Assembly (NCBI GenBank): GCA_021404565.1
Contig: JAAWWF010000029.1
Span: 146,488-210,487, forward strand
Source: Roseivirga sp.
Lineage (GTDB): Bacteria > Bacteroidota > Bacteroidia > Cytophagales > Cyclobacteriaceae
DNA length: 64,000 bases
Reading direction: 5' to 3'
Part shown: in pieces, positions 37,893 to 45,818 of the stretch
How positions within the stretch are numbered: position 1 is the first letter of the stretch
How the letters are laid out: each line of letters starts with the position of its first letter
The notes under the pieces: generated by a model
What the model was told of the DNA's origin: nothing
Databases searched by the model: none
Seen by the model: the letters and a program-made list of their open reading frames with translations, nothing else
Program-made: the position numbers and the translations under genes

Positions 37893-38468
37893 ATGAAGGT
37901 GAAATTCAAACGATACTTCGCTCTTATCCTGATTGTACTATTGAGCGGATGTCCTCCTCTTTCTAAAACCTACCAATTAGTAGTATCCGATGATCAGGTT
38001 AACAGCATAATGCCCCGTGAGTCATCGGACTCTTACTGGATGTGTTATGATGACTCCTGTGATCTGAAGTTCTCGTTCGACATGGTATCGAAGAAATTGG
38101 GGAGAAAGTATTGGCTTGAAGTCGTGTTTGAGTATGACGATGAGCTGAAGCAGCCTGTTTTTTTCCTCTTGGACTCCATAACGTTAGAATCAACACTGTT
38201 TGATTACAAATTCAACGGTGAAGCATCTTCCGAAAATATTGAGATTCGGAAAAATTCGTGGGAAGAATTCGTTGGGATGTCACCTCAAAACATGAGAGTG
38301 TTAAGATTCAGGGCTTTCCCCAACGATCGGAAGAAGGTTAATGGCGATACACTGAGGCTCTCAGATGCACAAATTTATTTCGGTGATAGCACTTATTCAG
38401 TGCTTCCTGAATTGAAATTTGTGATGAACGAGACACAATCATATTTTTTGGGAAAGAGGCCTAAGTAG
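37893..38468 (+). CDS. Lipoprotein of unknown function
   Basis: A 191-residue protein with a lipoprotein signal (ALILIVLLSGC, Cys ~20). The mature part has no family I recognise; it has beta-type stretches (KYWLEVVFEYDDELKQPVFFLLDSITL) and two cysteines close together (WMCYDDSCDL near residues 49-56). It lies in the gap after the nqr terminator and stops 9 nt from a convergent lipoprotein gene. Confidence 0.75.
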   Translation: MKVKFKRYFALILIVLLSGCPPLSKTYQLVVSDDQVNSIMPRESSDSYWMCYDDSCDLKFSFDMVSKKLGRKYWLEVVFEYDDELKQPVFFLLDSITLESTLFDYKFNGEASSENIEIRKNSWEEFVGMSPQNMRVLRFRAFPNDRKKVNGDTLRLSDAQIYFGDSTYSVLPELKFVMNETQSYFLGKRPK

Positions 38469-38477
38469 GTGCCTCAG

Positions 38478-39011
38478 TCAGAAGAATGCCCTGTCATCTT
38501 TAGGCAAGGCCTGAATTTCCGCAGAGGCATCTAGCAACTCATCCAGGTGGTCAAAAAAATGTCTAAGCCTTTTGGCTCTTTTTGTCGAAGAGTAAACATT
38601 CTCTTTCCAGTTGATTCTCTTCCTGACTCCTCTTATTTGTACTTCCAGATAAAAACCGGAGGAGGGTAACACCTCCATTGTTGTGGGTGGCTCAAAATCC
38701 TCAGGGTAGCCAAAAACATCTATATCTTTTACGATTTGATAGATTTTCGCCTTCTGAGTTTTGGTAAGGGTAAATGATATGGTAGTATCACTGTCATAAG
38801 AAATAGCCTGCCGAAAAGTGCCTTCAGAACTATCAATTACCGATCCCTCGAAATGCCAGATAGCTTTAAACTCGAAATCTTCAGGAAGATCTTTCGGGTA
38901 GTCAAAACCACTATGGGAGTCGCAACTGCATATGGCAACTATGAAAGAGATGTATAGACAAACCTTCAGGTTTCCAGGACTTTTTAAATACTGAAATGGT
39001 AGAGCCTTCAT
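38478..39011 (-). CDS. Lipoprotein of unknown function
   Basis: A 177-residue protein with an N-terminal hydrophobic segment ending in a lipobox-like AICSC (Cys ~30). The mature part (FKAIWHFEGSVIDSSEGTF..., YLEVQIRGVRKRINW, TKRAKRLRHFFDHLDELL) has no recognised family, but the layout resembles small Bacteroidota lipoproteins that measure an input against a threshold; that is only a resemblance. Convergent with the preceding lipoprotein gene. Confidence 0.7.
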   Translation of the reverse strand: MKALPFQYLKSPGNLKVCLYISFIVAICSCDSHSGFDYPKDLPEDFEFKAIWHFEGSVIDSSEGTFRQAISYDSDTTISFTLTKTQKAKIYQIVKDIDVFGYPEDFEPPTTMEVLPSSGFYLEVQIRGVRKRINWKENVYSSTKRAKRLRHFFDHLDELLDASAEIQALPKDDRAFF

Positions 39012-39162
39012 AGGCGATCGGGGCTATTTTCTCTATCACATCCCAATGATCTGCAAGTTTGCCGTTTTTGTACCGGATCGTCCATTATTTCCATTTACTT
39101 CCAATTTAAGCAAGAAGTTCGAAGCTTCCCTTACAACTGTGTATTGCTCCTGAATCGGCATG

Positions 39163-39224
39163 TTAACACAATCTAATAGCTGTAGGAGCCGTATTTGATT
39201 GGTTAACAATCGTAATTACCTACC
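39163..39224 (+). promoter_or_regulatory. Repeated operator-like sequences upstream of the AraC-type regulator
   Basis: The 23 bp at 39202-39224, opening GTTAACAATCGTAATTAC, match 18 of 23 bases with the sequence at 40343-40365 before the next gene. A weaker relative (GTTAACACAATCTAATAG) begins at 39163. The stronger copy ends 55 nt before the likely ATG of the AraC-type gene, where an autoregulatory operator would be expected. Confidence 0.45.
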
Positions 39225-39278
39225 TCTTTGTCCTTCAGGTTTGAAGATAATCTGCCCGTGATTACTTTTATTGGAAAG

Positions 39279-40343
39279 ATGAGTTTGATCGAGGTCTTAA
39301 CCTTAATTGGTCTGGTGCAGGGTGTAATGCTATCGGTGGGACTGGTGGTAAGAAATAAGGGTAAGAAGAACCAGAACTACTATTTCATTCTGTTGATTAC
39401 CGGAATCTCATTGGCCCTTCTCGCCAAGCTGCTGTTTTCTGCTGAACGCTATAGTCAATTACCACAGATTTGGTTTGTGGCCGATACAATGGCTTATCTG
39501 ATTGGGCCTTTATGGTACCTGACCATAAAACGAAGTACGGAACCGAAGATCAAATTTTCCTGGGTAGATGGGATGTTATTATTACCCATACTGTATCACT
39601 TCGGCTTTCTGATTAAGATTTTCACCATGTCAGTGGAAGCCTTTGCTGTTTATGAGTCTGGGGCTGACTTTATCCAGAGTTTCTATTGGTTTTCCCTAAG
39701 TGTGATCGCAGTGAATGGTGGTTTTCTTTTACGGTCTTATTTTTTTCTCAAGCACTTTAAGGGTAGCTCCTTTCCCCAAACACTTGTCAAAGGGCAGCAG
39801 GCTTTGATTACGGTGACGGCATTTTGGTTGGGGAGTTTTATATGGAATGTTTTTGGTGATGGTTCGTTAAACACACAGGCCTATGATGCTGCCTTTATAT
39901 CCTTATCACTTTTTACTTTTGGTATGGCATTCATGGGCATAGTCAAGCCGGCCTCGTTTTATTTTCTCACCCAAACCTACAATGCCAGCGAAGAATATGC
40001 TTTGGAAAAGCTGGCAAAGGATATTCAAAAGCACCTGGAGGAATATCAGAGTTATCTGGCCTCTGACTTTAGCCTGCAACAGCTGGCAACAGATATTAAC
40101 GCCAATACTGTGTTGACCAGCAAGGCAATCAACAGAAGTCTGAAGACCTCATTTTCAGACCTGGTAAACGAGTATAGGGTCAAGCACTTTCTGGAACTTG
40201 TAAAGTCTGATAAGTCCAAAAAATATACACACTGGGCTTTGGCTCAGGAAGCTGGTTTTGGTAATAAAGTGAGTTTCTATAATGCCTTTAAGAAACTGAT
40301 GGGTACCACACCCAAGGTTTACGTGGAAAGGCAATTCAATTAG
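39279..40343 (+). CDS. AraC-family transcriptional regulator with multi-helix membrane domain
   Basis: A 354-residue protein when started at the ATG at 39279 (MSLIEVLTLIGLVQG); an in-frame TTG 17 codons upstream adds residues that do not look like part of the first helix. The N-terminal ~230 residues form six to seven membrane helices. The C-terminal ~95 residues hold an AraC helix-turn-helix pair (FSLQQLATDINANTVLTSKAIN and ALAQEAGFGNKVSFYNAFKKLMGTTPKVY). This 7TM-HTH design is common in Bacteroidota and suggests sensing at the membrane. It is followed by a secreted protein gene with a matching upstream repeat. Confidence 0.85.
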   Translation: MSLIEVLTLIGLVQGVMLSVGLVVRNKGKKNQNYYFILLITGISLALLAKLLFSAERYSQLPQIWFVADTMAYLIGPLWYLTIKRSTEPKIKFSWVDGMLLLPILYHFGFLIKIFTMSVEAFAVYESGADFIQSFYWFSLSVIAVNGGFLLRSYFFLKHFKGSSFPQTLVKGQQALITVTAFWLGSFIWNVFGDGSLNTQAYDAAFISLSLFTFGMAFMGIVKPASFYFLTQTYNASEEYALEKLAKDIQKHLEEYQSYLASDFSLQQLATDINANTVLTSKAINRSLKTSFSDLVNEYRVKHFLELVKSDKSKKYTHWALAQEAGFGNKVSFYNAFKKLMGTTPKVYVERQFN

Positions 40344-40365
40344 TTAATAATTGTAATGACTAACC
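40343..40365 (+). promoter_or_regulatory. Operator-like repeat upstream of the secreted protein gene
   Basis: The 23 bp opening GTTAATAATTGTAATGAC match 18 of 23 bases with 39202-39224 upstream of the AraC-type regulator. It begins at the last base of the regulator's stop codon and ends 67 nt before the likely ATG at 40433, fitting a binding site of the same regulator. Confidence 0.45.
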
Positions 40366-40432
40366 CATGCGCCTCATTTTCGATGCTTTTTCTCAGGTAA
40401 TTAGCCTCTCTTTGAGAAACCAATCTGACAAA

Positions 40433-40972
40433 ATGCGAACAGTTTACTATTCAATTCTTATGCTCCTGGTGATGACTTCCGGTCTGTCAGCTCAAGACCT
40501 GACTTCCGGAGTAGCCCCCTACAAATACCTTTTGGGAACCTTTAAGGTGACAGTTTACCTGCCTGATGGAAATGGCGATTGGAATGCAGGGGGAGGAGGC
40601 ACTGCTGACTTTATTACTACACTGAGCGGTACCTTTATTGAAGAAAACATAGCCACAAGTATCGGCTCTTCCACCTTGACCATGAAAAATACCATTGGTG
40701 TAGATGGCAGATCAAAAAATCTGAGACTGATCGCCATGGATAAAGAATACAGTACCATGGATGTATATCATGGTAAGTCAGATAATAAGACACTGGTATT
40801 TACCAACCTGAAATCGGATGAGGCCTTTGAAACACAGAATGGAGAGTCTTTGTCTTTCAGGCTTACCTATCGCCAACTGTCAGCTAGCAAAAACTCATTG
40901 CTTGTAGAATTTACGAAAGATAAAGGCAAGAATTGGTCTCCCTATGCCCGACAGGAATACCTTAGAAAGTAG
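40433..40972 (+). CDS. Secreted DUF1579-like protein
   Basis: A 179-residue protein if started at MRTVYYSILML, which opens a clean signal peptide ending SGLSAQ. An upstream ATG at 40367 would add 22 residues in front of the signal. The mature part (LLGTFKVTVYLPDGNGDWNAGGGGTADFITTLSGTFIEE..., RLTYRQLSASKNSLLVEFTKDKGKNWSPYARQEYLRK) resembles DUF1579-type proteins, predicted beta-barrels of unknown role. The family assignment is tentative. It is likely controlled by the upstream AraC-type regulator. Confidence 0.75.
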   Translation: MRTVYYSILMLLVMTSGLSAQDLTSGVAPYKYLLGTFKVTVYLPDGNGDWNAGGGGTADFITTLSGTFIEENIATSIGSSTLTMKNTIGVDGRSKNLRLIAMDKEYSTMDVYHGKSDNKTLVFTNLKSDEAFETQNGESLSFRLTYRQLSASKNSLLVEFTKDKGKNWSPYARQEYLRK

Positions 40973-40979
40973 AGATGTG

Positions 40980-41672
40980 TTAGCCTATGGTATAGGTGTA
41001 CTTCAATGCCAGCACATGGGTGATTTCATCAATGGGGGTGCCCAGGGTAGTTTCATAGCGGTAGAAGATACCAAACTCACCCACCTTTTTATACTTGCGC
41101 TCTGTGCCGAAAGTAAACCGGATGGAATTTTCAATGCCTGCTGCATCTTTGTTCAGGCCCAGAAAGTACTCTGCGTTGAACTGAGGATCGTACTTCCAGT
41201 TTTTAATTTTATAGGTAGCACCGGATCTCCAGCGGAAAAACCTCCGTGAAATATCACCATCTGCCTCTGAAAGCCCCACTTCATTGCGGTGCTGATAGAG
41301 CAGGCGATGTTTGAGCTCAAAGCGGTCCATGTCATGTTTGGCACTAAGTCCCAGTTGATATCGGAAATGATCTTCAAAACCCTGTCTGTTACCGCGATTA
41401 TCATTTCGGGTGATGTAACGTGTGGTTAATAAAAGGTCCAGAAATTTATTCAGTTCAAACTTGATACCCAGCTCGCTATGATAGTTTTTAAGTGCATTGG
41501 CGTCATCGTCAAAGCGGATTTGTTCCTCCAGATCGAAGCTCCAGCGATCGTTTAGCTTGTACTTAATTCCGGCTTTCAGCCAAACTTCAAAATCAGTCTG
41601 TTGGGCAGTCAGCGGGACACCGACAATCCCCAGTGCAAGCACGATTAATGAAACGCGCAGTATCAACTTCAT
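40980..41672 (-). CDS. DUF2490 outer-membrane protein
   Basis: A 230-residue protein with a signal peptide (IVLALGIVGVPLTAQQ) and a beta-strand-rich body typical of DUF2490: WLKAGIKYKLNDRWSFDLEEQIRFDDDAN, LTTRYITRNDNRGNRQGFEDHFRYQL, HRLLYQHRNEVG and IFYRYETTLG, ending in aromatic/hydrophobic LKYTYTIG. Probably a small outer-membrane barrel. Its ATG overlaps the stop of the upstream DUF4956 gene (ATGA), so the two are translationally coupled. Confidence 0.85.
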   Translation of the reverse strand: MKLILRVSLIVLALGIVGVPLTAQQTDFEVWLKAGIKYKLNDRWSFDLEEQIRFDDDANALKNYHSELGIKFELNKFLDLLLTTRYITRNDNRGNRQGFEDHFRYQLGLSAKHDMDRFELKHRLLYQHRNEVGLSEADGDISRRFFRWRSGATYKIKNWKYDPQFNAEYFLGLNKDAAGIENSIRFTFGTERKYKKVGEFGIFYRYETTLGTPIDEITHVLALKYTYTIG

Positions 41673-42274
41673 CCACCTACTTTAAAGTAAATAATCAGCG
41701 TGGATATCTGGTTGGCATAATCCACCTTGGTCACCGATACTTTGGTAATATCAAGACCTGTTTTGCTTTTCAGATCATCAATCAGGATATCATAGTTTTC
41801 CGGTTTAATATTCTCCAGGGTACCATAGGTAATGTTGCGCTGCTCCAGATGGGCCTTAGAGAGTACATAACGCTCTATCACATAAATGGCTCCCACCACA
41901 GCCACATTTACCGTCAGAATTTCGGCATAGCTCATTTTCTTATTCGCCAGAGCATTGATCACCGAAACACCAATGACCACAAAGAGGTAGGTCATTTCCT
42001 TTATGTCTACCGTAAGGGTACGGTAGCGGATAATCCCGAAGATAGCAAAGAGACCCAGGGCCATGCCCAGATCGAGCTCGAGTTTTTTAAGCGTAAAGCA
42101 AAGAAAGAACACGATGATACTCACCATATAATAAGTGAATACGTACTCTGTCCGTTGGGTGTAACGGTAGTACAATTGCCTGATGATAATGCTGATAAAA
42201 GCAAAGTTCAGTGCAAACCGAACCAGCATTTTAAAGAAATCATCATCGAAGAGGGGGATTTCCAGAAACTCCAT
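41669..42274 (-). CDS. DUF4956 membrane protein
   Basis: A 201-residue membrane protein of the DUF4956 family: helices at LVRFALNFAFISIIIRQLYY and TYYMVSIIVFFLCFTLK, then the family signature LGMALGLFAIFGIIRYRT-DIKEMTYLFVVIGVSVINAL. DUF4956 proteins often sit beside VTC-type polyphosphate polymerase or CotH genes; here the partner is DUF2490, coupled by an ATGA overlap. I start it at MEFLEIPLFDDDF; the longer frame upstream has no membrane or family features. A hairpin lies 2 nt before the ATG. Confidence 0.85.
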   Translation of the reverse strand: MEFLEIPLFDDDFFKMLVRFALNFAFISIIIRQLYYRYTQRTEYVFTYYMVSIIVFFLCFTLKKLELDLGMALGLFAIFGIIRYRTLTVDIKEMTYLFVVIGVSVINALANKKMSYAEILTVNVAVVGAIYVIERYVLSKAHLEQRNITYGTLENIKPENYDILIDDLKSKTGLDITKVSVTKVDYANQISTLIIYFKVGG

Positions 42275-42276
42275 TG

Positions 42277-42313
42277 AATCTTTTAACCTGTCAGGTTTAC
42301 AAGATAAAAGATT
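42277..42313 (-). promoter_or_regulatory. Intercistronic hairpin just before the DUF4956 start
   Basis: On the minus strand AATCTTTT (42313-42306) pairs with AAAAGATT (42284-42277), enclosing AACCT/AGGTT with a 3-nt loop and an 8-nt bulge. The 3' arm ends 2 nt before the ATG at 42274 and would hide any ribosome-binding site. There is no T run, so it is not a normal terminator. Confidence 0.5.
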
Positions 42314-42362
42314 ATCAGAAGCTCCTAAGCCTGAAAAGTAGCTAATGCGAAATTTATTGAGA

Positions 42363-43109
42363 CTAACCTGGGTTTTGACTCTCCTGAGCACTTTTATAAA
42401 CCAATGTGCCCTCAGATTTAGCTGATCTTGATCGGTTGAAGACTACACTTTGAATTCCGGGTAGCGTAGTCGTTGCACTGACCAGGCGCTTGTCGCTGAT
42501 CAACTCAAGTAGTACACCATCCTTGCGCATGAGCCGGATGGAAATACCTCTCTCAGGCAGGTCAAGGTTGTAAGCTTCGACAAAGCCAAATTCAGACTCA
42601 CACCAGGCTTTCGTTTGTTCAAAGTCCAGGGCCATTAATGAAAAGAAGTAGGGGGTAAGCCCCGTGACAGCCTGGTCTTCGAAGAATTGAACACGATTGC
42701 CGTCACTGTCTAACGATACCAAAGAGCGGGTCTTCAGGTTGTTGTCGTAGAAAATATCTCCCCGGAAATCGCTGCCGTTTTCTGTGAGCTTTGCATAAAG
42801 CCCGTCAAGATCACTGGTCTTAAAGCCAATCTTAAAAAAGCCGGGCGTCCTTTGTCCATTGGGCTGATCCGCTGGAAGGTTTCCCTGGGTAATGCCTATT
42901 TGTGTTAGCTCATTCGTCAGAGTCAAGGATCCATCGCTGATATCGCTGTTAAAGCCCAGGTTTTTGGCATACCATATAGCCAGTGCATCAGGGTTTTCTG
43001 AGCTGAGGTGAAATCCGTTGATCTGCAAAGGTCCTCCCGATTCGGAGCTGCAACTGAGCGTACAGGCGATACAAAAAACAGAGAGGAGTGAGATGAGTTG
43101 CCGATTCAT
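42363..43109 (-). CDS. VOC (glyoxalase-fold) domain lipoprotein
   Basis: A 248-residue protein if started at MNRQLISLLSVFCIACTLSC, a lipoprotein signal. Two VOC-type halves follow: NGFHLSSENPDALAIWYAKNLGFNSDIS...FFKIGFKTSDLDGLYAKLTENG...FYDNNLKTRSLVSLDSDGNRVQFFE, then FFSLMALDFEQTKAWCESEFGFVEAYNLDLPERGISIRLMRKDGVLLELI. VOC enzymes use metal-bound residues in paired beta-alpha-beta units, but the substrate is not predictable here. It lies upstream of the DUF4956-DUF2490 pair on the same strand and may lead that operon. Confidence 0.8.
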   Translation of the reverse strand: MNRQLISLLSVFCIACTLSCSSESGGPLQINGFHLSSENPDALAIWYAKNLGFNSDISDGSLTLTNELTQIGITQGNLPADQPNGQRTPGFFKIGFKTSDLDGLYAKLTENGSDFRGDIFYDNNLKTRSLVSLDSDGNRVQFFEDQAVTGLTPYFFSLMALDFEQTKAWCESEFGFVEAYNLDLPERGISIRLMRKDGVLLELISDKRLVSATTTLPGIQSVVFNRSRSAKSEGTLVYKSAQESQNPG

Positions 43110-43409
43110 ACCAAGGTGTACGCACCTGAAGATGATACTATAGGCCTCATCGACATAGCGGCTTATAATAAGGTCGAAAAGCTGATTTGTCACGATAAAG
43201 CCCTGGACTGAATAAAGAAAGACCATCCGAGGAGATGGCCAATCAAAAGGAAAGAGGAAGGATGTTATATTAACTAATTATTTAGTTTAATGTACACAAC
43301 TGTGTTGCAACATGCAAAACATTGTGCTTTTAAATTTTCTTAAGGTGCTGAAACTGGTCGTCTGTCGGTTCTGTGTATCTATTGAACGTTTAGTCACGTA
43401 AGCGATTAC
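43110..43409 (+). other. Intergenic region between divergent genes
   Basis: About 300 bp between the VOC lipoprotein gene (minus) and the S41 peptidase gene (plus). It must hold both promoters, but I see no clear TAnnTTTG or -24/-12 site. AT-rich stretches at ~43270-43290, and the start-codon hairpin of the peptidase gene at its end. Confidence 0.5.
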
Positions 43410-43414
43410 GTGTC
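43393..43414 (+). promoter_or_regulatory. Start-codon hairpin of the S41 peptidase gene
   Basis: CACGTAA (43395-43401) and TTACGTG (43406-43412) form a perfect 7-bp stem with the loop GCGA, a GNRA tetraloop. The GTG start codon (43410-43412) is the last codon of the 3' arm. As DNA the same sequence is a 7-bp palindrome with a 4-bp spacer and could instead be an operator. Confidence 0.55.
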
Positions 43415-44783
43415 GAGATCTTTTTTTTTACTCTCTCTGCTGGTGATCTTTGGTTTATCCCTCAGGGCGCAAAACCTTAACAGTCAGCAGGCTTTAGAGG
43501 ATATAGAAACTCTGAGAACAAACCTGAAAAAGTATCATTCGGGCTTAAACCGGTTTACTCCCCCTGATTCTATCGACTACTATTTTGACCTGGTAAAATC
43601 GCGAATCACTGATGAACAGGAGGTGGCGGATTTGTATAAAGAGGTGACATTTTTACTCAATAAGGTGCGTTGTGGTCATACCCGCACTTCAATGCCTGCT
43701 AATGCCAATTTTGGATTTAAGAATCAACACCTGTTTTTACCTGTATCTGTAGCTTACCTGGGTGAAAAGCTATATGTGGATGACTTTCTTACCAATGAAG
43801 GAGAGCTCAAAAAAGGGGAGGAGATTCTCACCATCAATGGACTGCCGGTAAGGGAGGTGACCCGCAGGATTTTTGAGCATCATTCCTCGGATGGTTTTAT
43901 CAATAGCAACAAATACAGGCTTACCGAACTCTTCTTTCGGTACTACTATCAGCTCTATGTTTCTCCTGATGCCGATCGATATGCCCTTACCATCAGAGGT
44001 TTGGACGGTGGATTGCGGAGGGTAACAATTTCAGGAGAGAACTGGGAACAACTCAGAGGACTCGACAAACCCTCACCCGAGCGGGCTGTTTTGAATCTTG
44101 ATCATAGAAAGGATTACAGCTATATGAGAATAGGGACTTTTGGTAGCTATAGTCTCAACAACGCAGGCCTGGATTATGATCAGTTTCTGGAAGATAGCTT
44201 TCGGGGGCTGAAGGAGAAAGGGGCTAAGAACCTGGTGCTCGACCTACGCGGCAATGGGGGAGGTGACGATAACTATGGCGCTTTGCTTGTTAGCTATTTT
44301 GCGGATAAACCCTTCCGATACTTTGACAGAATAGAGGTAACCGATGCCTACTCCGGTTATGGTTCTGTAAGCCGGTCTGGAGGACGAAATCTAATGACCT
44401 CTCACAAGGGCTTGTCAGTCTGGCAACCCAAGGCCAACCGTTTCACCGGGAAAGTTTTCGTGTTGACCGATGGCTGGAGTTTTTCTACCTGTGCCGATGT
44501 GGCTACGGTGCTGCATTATCATAAATGGGCTACTTTTTTGGGGGAGGAGACCGGTGGTGGTTATGATGGCAATACAAGTGGCAACTCTCAAACACTCAGG
44601 CTGCCACACTCTGGCGTTAATATCAACCTGCCCATGTGGATGTACACTACCGCCAATGTAGGACATTCATTTTATGGCCGTGGTGTGATTCCTGATTATC
44701 CGATCGTGCCCAGTCCTCAGCAGTTTATAGCAGGCAGTGATGTGGTGCTGGAAAAAGCAGAGAGTCTGATTGGCAAAAATTGA
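43410..44783 (+). CDS. Secreted S41-family (C-terminal processing type) peptidase
   Basis: A 457-residue protein with a GTG start and signal peptide (SFFLLSLLVIFGLSLRAQ). A PDZ-like segment (GEKLYVDDFLTNEGELKKGEEILTINGLPV, ~residues 115-160) precedes the tail-specific protease core (NLVLDLRGNGGGDDNYGALLVSYF; VFVLTDGWSFSTCADVATVLHYHKWATFLGEETGGGYDGNTSGNS). The serine of GWSFSTC is the likely nucleophile. Such Bacteroidota peptidases are periplasmic or lipoproteins of unknown substrate. The start codon lies in a hairpin. Confidence 0.88.
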   Translation: MSRSFFLLSLLVIFGLSLRAQNLNSQQALEDIETLRTNLKKYHSGLNRFTPPDSIDYYFDLVKSRITDEQEVADLYKEVTFLLNKVRCGHTRTSMPANANFGFKNQHLFLPVSVAYLGEKLYVDDFLTNEGELKKGEEILTINGLPVREVTRRIFEHHSSDGFINSNKYRLTELFFRYYYQLYVSPDADRYALTIRGLDGGLRRVTISGENWEQLRGLDKPSPERAVLNLDHRKDYSYMRIGTFGSYSLNNAGLDYDQFLEDSFRGLKEKGAKNLVLDLRGNGGGDDNYGALLVSYFADKPFRYFDRIEVTDAYSGYGSVSRSGGRNLMTSHKGLSVWQPKANRFTGKVFVLTDGWSFSTCADVATVLHYHKWATFLGEETGGGYDGNTSGNSQTLRLPHSGVNINLPMWMYTTANVGHSFYGRGVIPDYPIVPSPQQFIAGSDVVLEKAESLIGKN

Positions 44784-44803
44784 AGGTTGAATGCCACACG
44801 CTT

Positions 44804-45337
44804 TTACCAGGTATACTCCGGTGGCTCCACACCATTCATTCGTATATAGAGGTTTGATTTTGCTCTGTGGTTGGCCATATGATCCTGCACATAAAAGAGG
44901 GCAAAAGCCCGGCTTACCGTGTTACCACTGTGAAACATGACTGTGGTCTCATCCAGCTGAGCTTGTTCAATGGTATAAATCACTTCAGTAGCATAGTCAA
45001 AACCTTCCTCCATTAGCTCAATAATCTCCGCTTTGGACATTTTAGAGGCATCCGGCCGAATTGGCTTTACCTCCATTCCCTGTACATAGCGCTTGGTGAG
45101 CAGGGGTATGGTATAGGCGATATGCACCATTTGCTCGGCAAAAGTCTTGCTCACCTGGGTGGGTTTATAGCCGTATTTTTCCTCAGGCATGGCTTTGGCT
45201 ACTGCCAGACAATGCTCTCGGGCTTCCAGCCAGACCGGGAGGTACATGCGTGTGAATTCTGTTTTGGGTGTTGCTTGTTGCGCAGAGGGTTGAATAGCGG
45301 TAAAGAGGGTGATGAGTACAAAAAAGAGACGTGTCAT
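44804..45337 (-). CDS. Secreted DinB-fold protein
   Basis: A 177-residue protein when started at MTRLFFVLITLFTAIQPSAQQ, a signal peptide; an upstream ATG would add eight residues. The mature part is a four-helix DinB-like domain: EFTRMYLPVWLEAREHCLAVAKAMPEEKYGYKP, FAEQMVHIAYTIPLL, YVQDHMANHRAKSNLYIRMNGVEPPEYTW. The His residues at VHIA and DHMANHRAK match the metal-site positions of DinB/YfiT-type proteins. Export of a DinB-fold protein is common in Bacteroidota. Substrate unknown. Confidence 0.82.
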   Translation of the reverse strand: MTRLFFVLITLFTAIQPSAQQATPKTEFTRMYLPVWLEAREHCLAVAKAMPEEKYGYKPTQVSKTFAEQMVHIAYTIPLLTKRYVQGMEVKPIRPDASKMSKAEIIELMEEGFDYATEVIYTIEQAQLDETTVMFHSGNTVSRAFALFYVQDHMANHRAKSNLYIRMNGVEPPEYTW

Positions 45338-45365
45338 TCTGTGAAAATCAGGTGGATACAATCAC

Positions 45366-45661
45366 CTAATTTAATCGAATTCTGATAGTACCCAGGGGAA
45401 TATGTGCTTTGCAATCTGAAAGTCTGATCATCTAAACCTCAATGGACTGCTGTTTAAGGTCAATCTTCCCCCTGACTGTTATGGTACGGATAGTCCAGTT
45501 GACATGATCATCCCAAACAATCAAGCGGTCCTGTTAAGCCACATTAGTTCTTCCTCTCTGTCCATTTCCTTATAGACCTTCTCTCACCACTCCCGCAGCT
45601 GGGCAGGGCACACCAGCTATAAGCATAAAAGAAGACAAAGGAGAACTCCTTTTTTCATCAT
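45366..45661 (-). pseudogene. Decayed small secreted-protein gene
   Basis: On the minus strand an ATGATG start gives MMKKGVLLCLLLCL then an in-frame stop, LVCPAQLREW then a stop, and EKVYKEMDREEELMWLN. In another frame the sequence continues QDRLIVWDDHVNWTIRTITV with RGKIDLKQQSIEV, a stop, then MIRLSDCKAHIPLGTIRIRLN and a natural stop. The opening is a typical signal peptide with Ala-Gln cleavage. Three internal stops and one frameshift disrupt a ~97-codon protein that otherwise reads as coherent coding sequence. The 157 bp between it and the GH17-like gene show no gene. Confidence 0.6.
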
Positions 45662-45818
45662 ATGCTCAACAGAGATTTTTGCTTGATTACACATGCTTTT
45701 AATTGAAAGGTGGCACTGAATTGAATGCTAATGATGTCAGAATGACCAAACAATCGTATGCTTAATAAAATCCATGCGAATTCATTAAGTTAGGTCATAT
45801 CAGTTTAAGCCTTCTATT

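Noticed and set aside
37751..37966. 71-codon frame after nqrE
   Set aside because: It runs through the terminator hairpin and overlaps the start of the lipoprotein gene.
45711..45730. TGGCAC upstream of the GH17-like gene as a -24 element
   Set aside because: No GC at the -12 spacing, so it fails the basic sigma-54 pattern.
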